From: Chloroflexota bacterium
Lineage (GTDB): Bacteria; Chloroflexota; Anaerolineae; Anaerolineales; UBA4823
Direction: 5' to 3'
Assembly: GCA_030636125.1 (NCBI GenBank)
Contig: DAOVXM010000161.1
Coordinates: 1 to 6,342, forward strand
Length of the DNA stretch: 6,342 nt
The notes below the pieces were generated by a model that was not told the DNA's origin, ran no database searches, and saw only the letters and a list, made by a program, of their open reading frames with translations. Below are positions 4,526 through 6,342 of the stretch, piece by piece (position 1 is the first letter of the stretch; each line of letters begins with the position of its first letter). The translations under genes and the position numbers were made by a program.

Positions 4526-5215
4526 CTACGCTTTTTCTACCTGCAAAAAGTCTAACTCCACCGGGGTCTCCCGGCCGAAGAAATTTACCATAACGCGCAC
4601 TTTTGCCTTGTCCATATCGATCTCGGCTACCGTACCACGAAAATCATTGAAGGGGCCATCGACGATGCGCACGCGTTCGCCAGTTTTAAAAGTAACTTTA
4701 ATACGAGGCGCATCAGCTTCCATACGCTTGATGATCTGCGCTACCTCTTCCGGACGAAGTGGTATCGGATCGTTGCCCATCCCTACAAAACCCGTCACAC
4801 CTGGAGTGTTGCGCACCACATACCAGGACTCTTCGCTCAGGATCAAATTGACCAGGATATAACCTGGGAACACCCGTCGTTCTACAGTACGCCGTTTTCC
4901 ATCCTTGACCTCTATCTCTTCCTCAGTGGGGACAACAACATCGAAGATTTTATCCTTCATTCCCATAGTCTCAATGCGCTGCTCCAGATTATGGCGCACC
5001 TTGTTTTCGTAGCCAGAATAGCAATGCACTACATACCAGGCGCGATCGTCATCGACTACTGGGATATCTTGTGTGGATGACTCGCTCTCGCTTTCAGAAT
5101 CCACTTTTTCCTGCAAGGCATCATCCACTATGGGTTCAGCATCCAGTTCATCAGTTCCAGGGGCTTCTATATTTTTGTCTTCCTGGTCGGTTAGATCCAT
5201 TTCAACACTTTCCAC
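4526..5215 (-). CDS. nusG: Transcription termination/antitermination protein NusG
   Basis: NusG binds RNA polymerase, affects pausing and Rho termination, and links polymerase to ribosomal S10. The NGN domain begins at RAWYVVHCYSGYENKV (58-73) and includes RRVFPGYILVNL (113-124) and TPGVTGFVG (137-145). The KOW domain lies at about 177-212 (GERVRIVDGPFNDFRG to VNFFGRETPVEL). It is 229 residues, longer than the roughly 180 of E. coli, because of an acidic Glu/Asp/Ser-rich N-terminal extension of about 57 residues that is probably disordered. The start is uncertain: GTG 5213-5215 has no clear ribosome binding site, while ATG 5198-5200 (residue 6) follows GGAAAG by 7 nt and may be the true start. 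It is separated from secE by a 153-nt gap, most of which is inserted element C. Confidence 0.97.
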   Translation of the reverse strand: MESVEMDLTDQEDKNIEAPGTDELDAEPIVDDALQEKVDSESESESSTQDIPVVDDDRAWYVVHCYSGYENKVRHNLEQRIETMGMKDKIFDVVVPTEEEIEVKDGKRRTVERRVFPGYILVNLILSEESWYVVRNTPGVTGFVGMGNDPIPLRPEEVAQIIKRMEADAPRIKVTFKTGERVRIVDGPFNDFRGTVAEIDMDKAKVRVMVNFFGRETPVELDFLQVEKA

Positions 5216-5252
5216 AAATGTTTATAGATGAGGTTATTTTTCAGTGCTTACG

Positions 5253-5372
5253 CTAGCGCTTTGTCAAGGATAAATGTTTAATCGATATCCGGCTTACTAC
5301 ACCCTTGACGAAGCTCAAAGTGTTGCGTCATTATTTCCAAACGATAGAGTCACTTTCGCCGCGCAACACTAG
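5253..5372 (-). mobile_element. Double-hairpin CTAG-flanked element, copy C (between secE and nusG)
   Basis: The element lies between CTAG 5253-5256 and CTAG 5369-5372. Read in gene orientation it starts at the secE stop (CTAG), then the conserved 48-nt hairpin (5321-5368). The linker CTTTGA follows, then a second hairpin whose 12-nt arms (5258-5269 and 5303-5314) contain GTCAAGG/CCTTGAC. One stem position is a T-G pair on the plus strand. The order of parts equals copy A. The 48-nt unit differs from copy A at 4 of 48 positions, but the stem of the second hairpin is unrelated. Removing 116 bp would leave an intergenic gap of about 40 nt with the secE stop intact. Confidence 0.75.
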
Positions 5373-5593
5373 AGCAAGATAAGAGCGAAAAATCGCGTGA
5401 AAAGAAGATCTAAAACACCTAAAAAGGCTCCCATTGCGATAAGAACGATAATGACAACAATAGTCAGGTTAGTGGCTTCTTTACGAGTAGGCCAATTGAC
5501 CTTGCGCAATTCACCTATAGTTTCACGAATATAACGTTGAATCGCGTTGGATTGTTTACGTCCACTTGATTTACTTTTGCTAGCCTTGGCCAC
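5369..5593 (-). CDS. secE: Preprotein translocase subunit SecE
   Basis: A 74-residue single-span SecE, the short form common outside enterobacteria. It is the small clamp subunit of the SecYEG channel in the inner membrane. The basic N-terminus (1-20) precedes the amphipathic segment with the hallmark ELRKVNWPTRKEA (28-40), then one membrane helix (about 44-65). The GTG start (5591-5593) is fixed by AAGGAGG 5 nt upstream. The TAG stop (5369-5371) falls inside the CTAG end of palindromic element C. The protein therefore ends normally at FFALILL, with the element beginning right after it. It lies 112 nt downstream of tRNA-Trp and upstream of nusG, its usual partner. Confidence 0.96.
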   Translation of the reverse strand: MAKASKSKSSGRKQSNAIQRYIRETIGELRKVNWPTRKEATNLTIVVIIVLIAMGAFLGVLDLLFTRFFALILL

Positions 5594-5665
5594 GATGGCC
5601 TCCTTCGAAATAAGGCATTCAGGGCTGTCTGATGCCCATCTGCACTGTGCATCATTTTTACGGAC

Positions 5666-5690
5666 AAAACGCCGCCCGTGGAGACGGCGT
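5666..5690 (-). terminator. Weak intrinsic terminator after tRNA-Trp
   Basis: On the minus strand ACGCCG (5685-5690) pairs with CGGCGT (5669-5674) across a 10-nt loop and runs into TTTT. It lies about 15 nt after the tRNA 3' end and about 75 nt before the secE start. It could trim or reduce read-through from the tuf-rpmG-tRNA part into secE. The T-tract is short, so termination is probably partial. Confidence 0.45.
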
Positions 5691-5705
5691 CGTCCTGGTA
5701 TCAGG

Positions 5706-5778
5706 CAGGCCAGGCAGGAGTCGAACCCACAACCTACGGTTTTGGAGACCGTTGCTCTGCCAATTGAGCTACTGGCCT
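5706..5778 (-). tRNA. trnW: tRNA-Trp (anticodon CCA)
   Basis: A 73-nt cloverleaf on the minus strand. The acceptor stem is AGGCCAG/CTGGCCT (7 bp), with D stem GCTC/GAGC and anticodon stem ACGGT/ACCGT. The loop CTCCAAA has anticodon CCA (5743-5745). The T stem has two G-T pairs and loop TTCGACT. The discriminator base is G73, the bacterial tryptophan identity base. The 3' CCA is not fully encoded: the genome reads CC then T after the discriminator, so it would be added after transcription. A tRNA-Trp between the tuf-rpmG part and secE-nusG is a common bacterial arrangement. Confidence 0.97.
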
Positions 5779-5871
5779 GTATTCTCCAGTCGGGTAGCTA
5801 CAGAAAAACCTGGCAGCCAAACAAACACATGATCAATCATGGCTTGATCAGCTTACTACCCGACACACCGG

Positions 5872-6036
5872 TTATTTCGTCTCGCGATGCAGGTTATGCT
5901 GACGGCAACGCGGACAATACTTGTTCAGCTCTAAACGACCCGGATCGTTACGACGGTTTTTCTCAGTCGTATAATTCCGTTCCTTACATTCTGTGCATGC
6001 CAGCGTAATCACTGGACGGACACCTTTTTTAGCCAT
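5872..6036 (-). CDS. rpmG: 50S ribosomal protein L33, zinc-binding type
   Basis: A 54-residue protein starts at ATG 6034-6036 and stops at TAA 5872-5874. The sequence begins [18 protein letters not shown], contains [19 protein letters not shown] and ends [14 protein letters not shown], a typical L33. Cysteines C14/C17 and C41/C44 form two CxxC pairs of a zinc ribbon, so this is the zinc-containing (C+) type. L33 sits near the E site of the large subunit. The gene lies 41 nt after tuf and 93 nt before tRNA-Trp. A moderate ribosome binding site (GGTAGGT) precedes the start. Confidence 0.96.
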   Translation of the reverse strand: MAKKGVRPVITLACTECKERNYTTEKNRRNDPGRLELNKYCPRCRQHNLHRETK

Positions 6037-6077
6037 AAATACCTACCAACTTCATCAAATTATTGGATGAGGATCCC

Positions 6078-6342
6078 TTATTCCAGGATTTCCGTGATCA
6101 CACCGGCGCCAACTGTCAGGCCACCTTCACGAATAGCGAAATTAGAGCCCTGCTCCAACGCCACCGGCACTATCAACTCAACTTCCAGGTTCACGCTGTC
6201 TCCAGGCATCACCATCTCTACCGCTTCCGGCAGCGCTATGTTCCCCGTCACGTCCATCGTGCGCACGAAGAACTGCGGCCGGTATCCCGTGAAGAACGCC
6301 TTATGCCGCCCCCCCTCATCCTTCCTCAATACGTATACCTCG
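6078..6342 (-). CDS. tuf: Elongation factor Tu, C-terminal part (runs off the window)
   Basis: The last 87 residues of EF-Tu, in frame to the window edge and ending at TAA 6078-6080. The readable start is [17 protein letters not shown], followed by [16 protein letters not shown] (domain 3). Later come [16 protein letters not shown], then [20 protein letters not shown], the conserved C-terminus. EF-Tu carries aminoacyl-tRNA to the ribosome as a GTP complex; domain 3 contacts the T stem of tRNA and EF-Ts. The GTPase domain and domain 2 lie outside the window. As the 5'-most gene seen, tuf is probably co-transcribed with rpmG and the tRNA. Confidence 0.98.
   Translation of the reverse strand, partial: EVYVLRKDEGGRHKAFFTGYRPQFFVRTMDVTGNIALPEAVEMVMPGDSVNLEVELIVPVALEQGSNFAIREGGLTVGAGVITEILE

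Noticed and set aside
429..5368. CRISPR array formed by the repeated palindrome
   Set aside because: Only three copies, spaced kilobases apart and in both orientations, with no regular spacers.
5547..6008. Plus-strand reading frames across secE start, tRNA-Trp and rpmG
   Set aside because: They are antisense to three well-supported minus-strand genes, including a tRNA.

Overview
The window is the distal part of a bacterial translation/transcription gene cluster read entirely from the minus strand: tuf (3' end only), rpmG, tRNA-Trp, secE, nusG, rplK, rplA, an L10-type leader, rplJ and rplL. It is followed downstream by a non-ribosomal tail (about 1-1880) holding a small Flp-type pilin gene, strong promoter/terminator structures and a broken DUF1801 gene. 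The organism is a bacterium of moderate GC with frequent GTG/TTG starts. The gene order, the acidic N-terminal extension on NusG and the short Flp pilin are compatible with Chloroflexota (Anaerolineae-like), but that placement is an inference from impression, not from a search.

Layout: 6078-6342 EF-Tu C-terminus; 5872-6036 L33; 5706-5778 tRNA-Trp(CCA); 5369-5593 SecE; 5253-5372 an inserted double-hairpin element; 4526-5215 NusG; 4031-4456 L11; 3259-3978 L1; 2916-3258 a long leader with an L10-binding RNA, an intrinsic terminator and a candidate antiterminator; 2379-2915 L10; 1879-2256 L7/L12; 1827-1882 a solo hairpin element; 1401-1826 structured intergenic DNA with a terminator; 1245-1400 Flp pilin; 832-1244 a strong promoter plus a 25-bp perfect hairpin terminator; 306-831 a DUF1801 pseudogene split by a second double-hairpin element at 425-538; 1-305 no recognisable gene.

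The core genes work together. EF-Tu delivers aminoacyl-tRNA; L11, L1, L10 and L7/L12 build the ribosomal stalk regions that recruit factors; NusG couples transcription to translation; SecE is part of the protein export channel. The L10 leader is the natural feedback point setting rplJ-rplL output.

The most unusual content is a family of small palindromic elements that appear to target the tetranucleotide CTAG. A 48-nt hairpin is present three times (429-476, 1831-1878, 5321-5368). In two copies it is joined by a CTTT-type linker to a second hairpin whose stem sequence is completely different between copies, although stem complementarity, loop motifs and ends are kept. One copy interrupts the DUF1801 gene, and removing 110 bp restores a continuous gene with a single CTAG. 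The other two sit exactly on the TAG stop codons of secE and rplL, so insertion left those proteins unchanged. No transposase is in the window.
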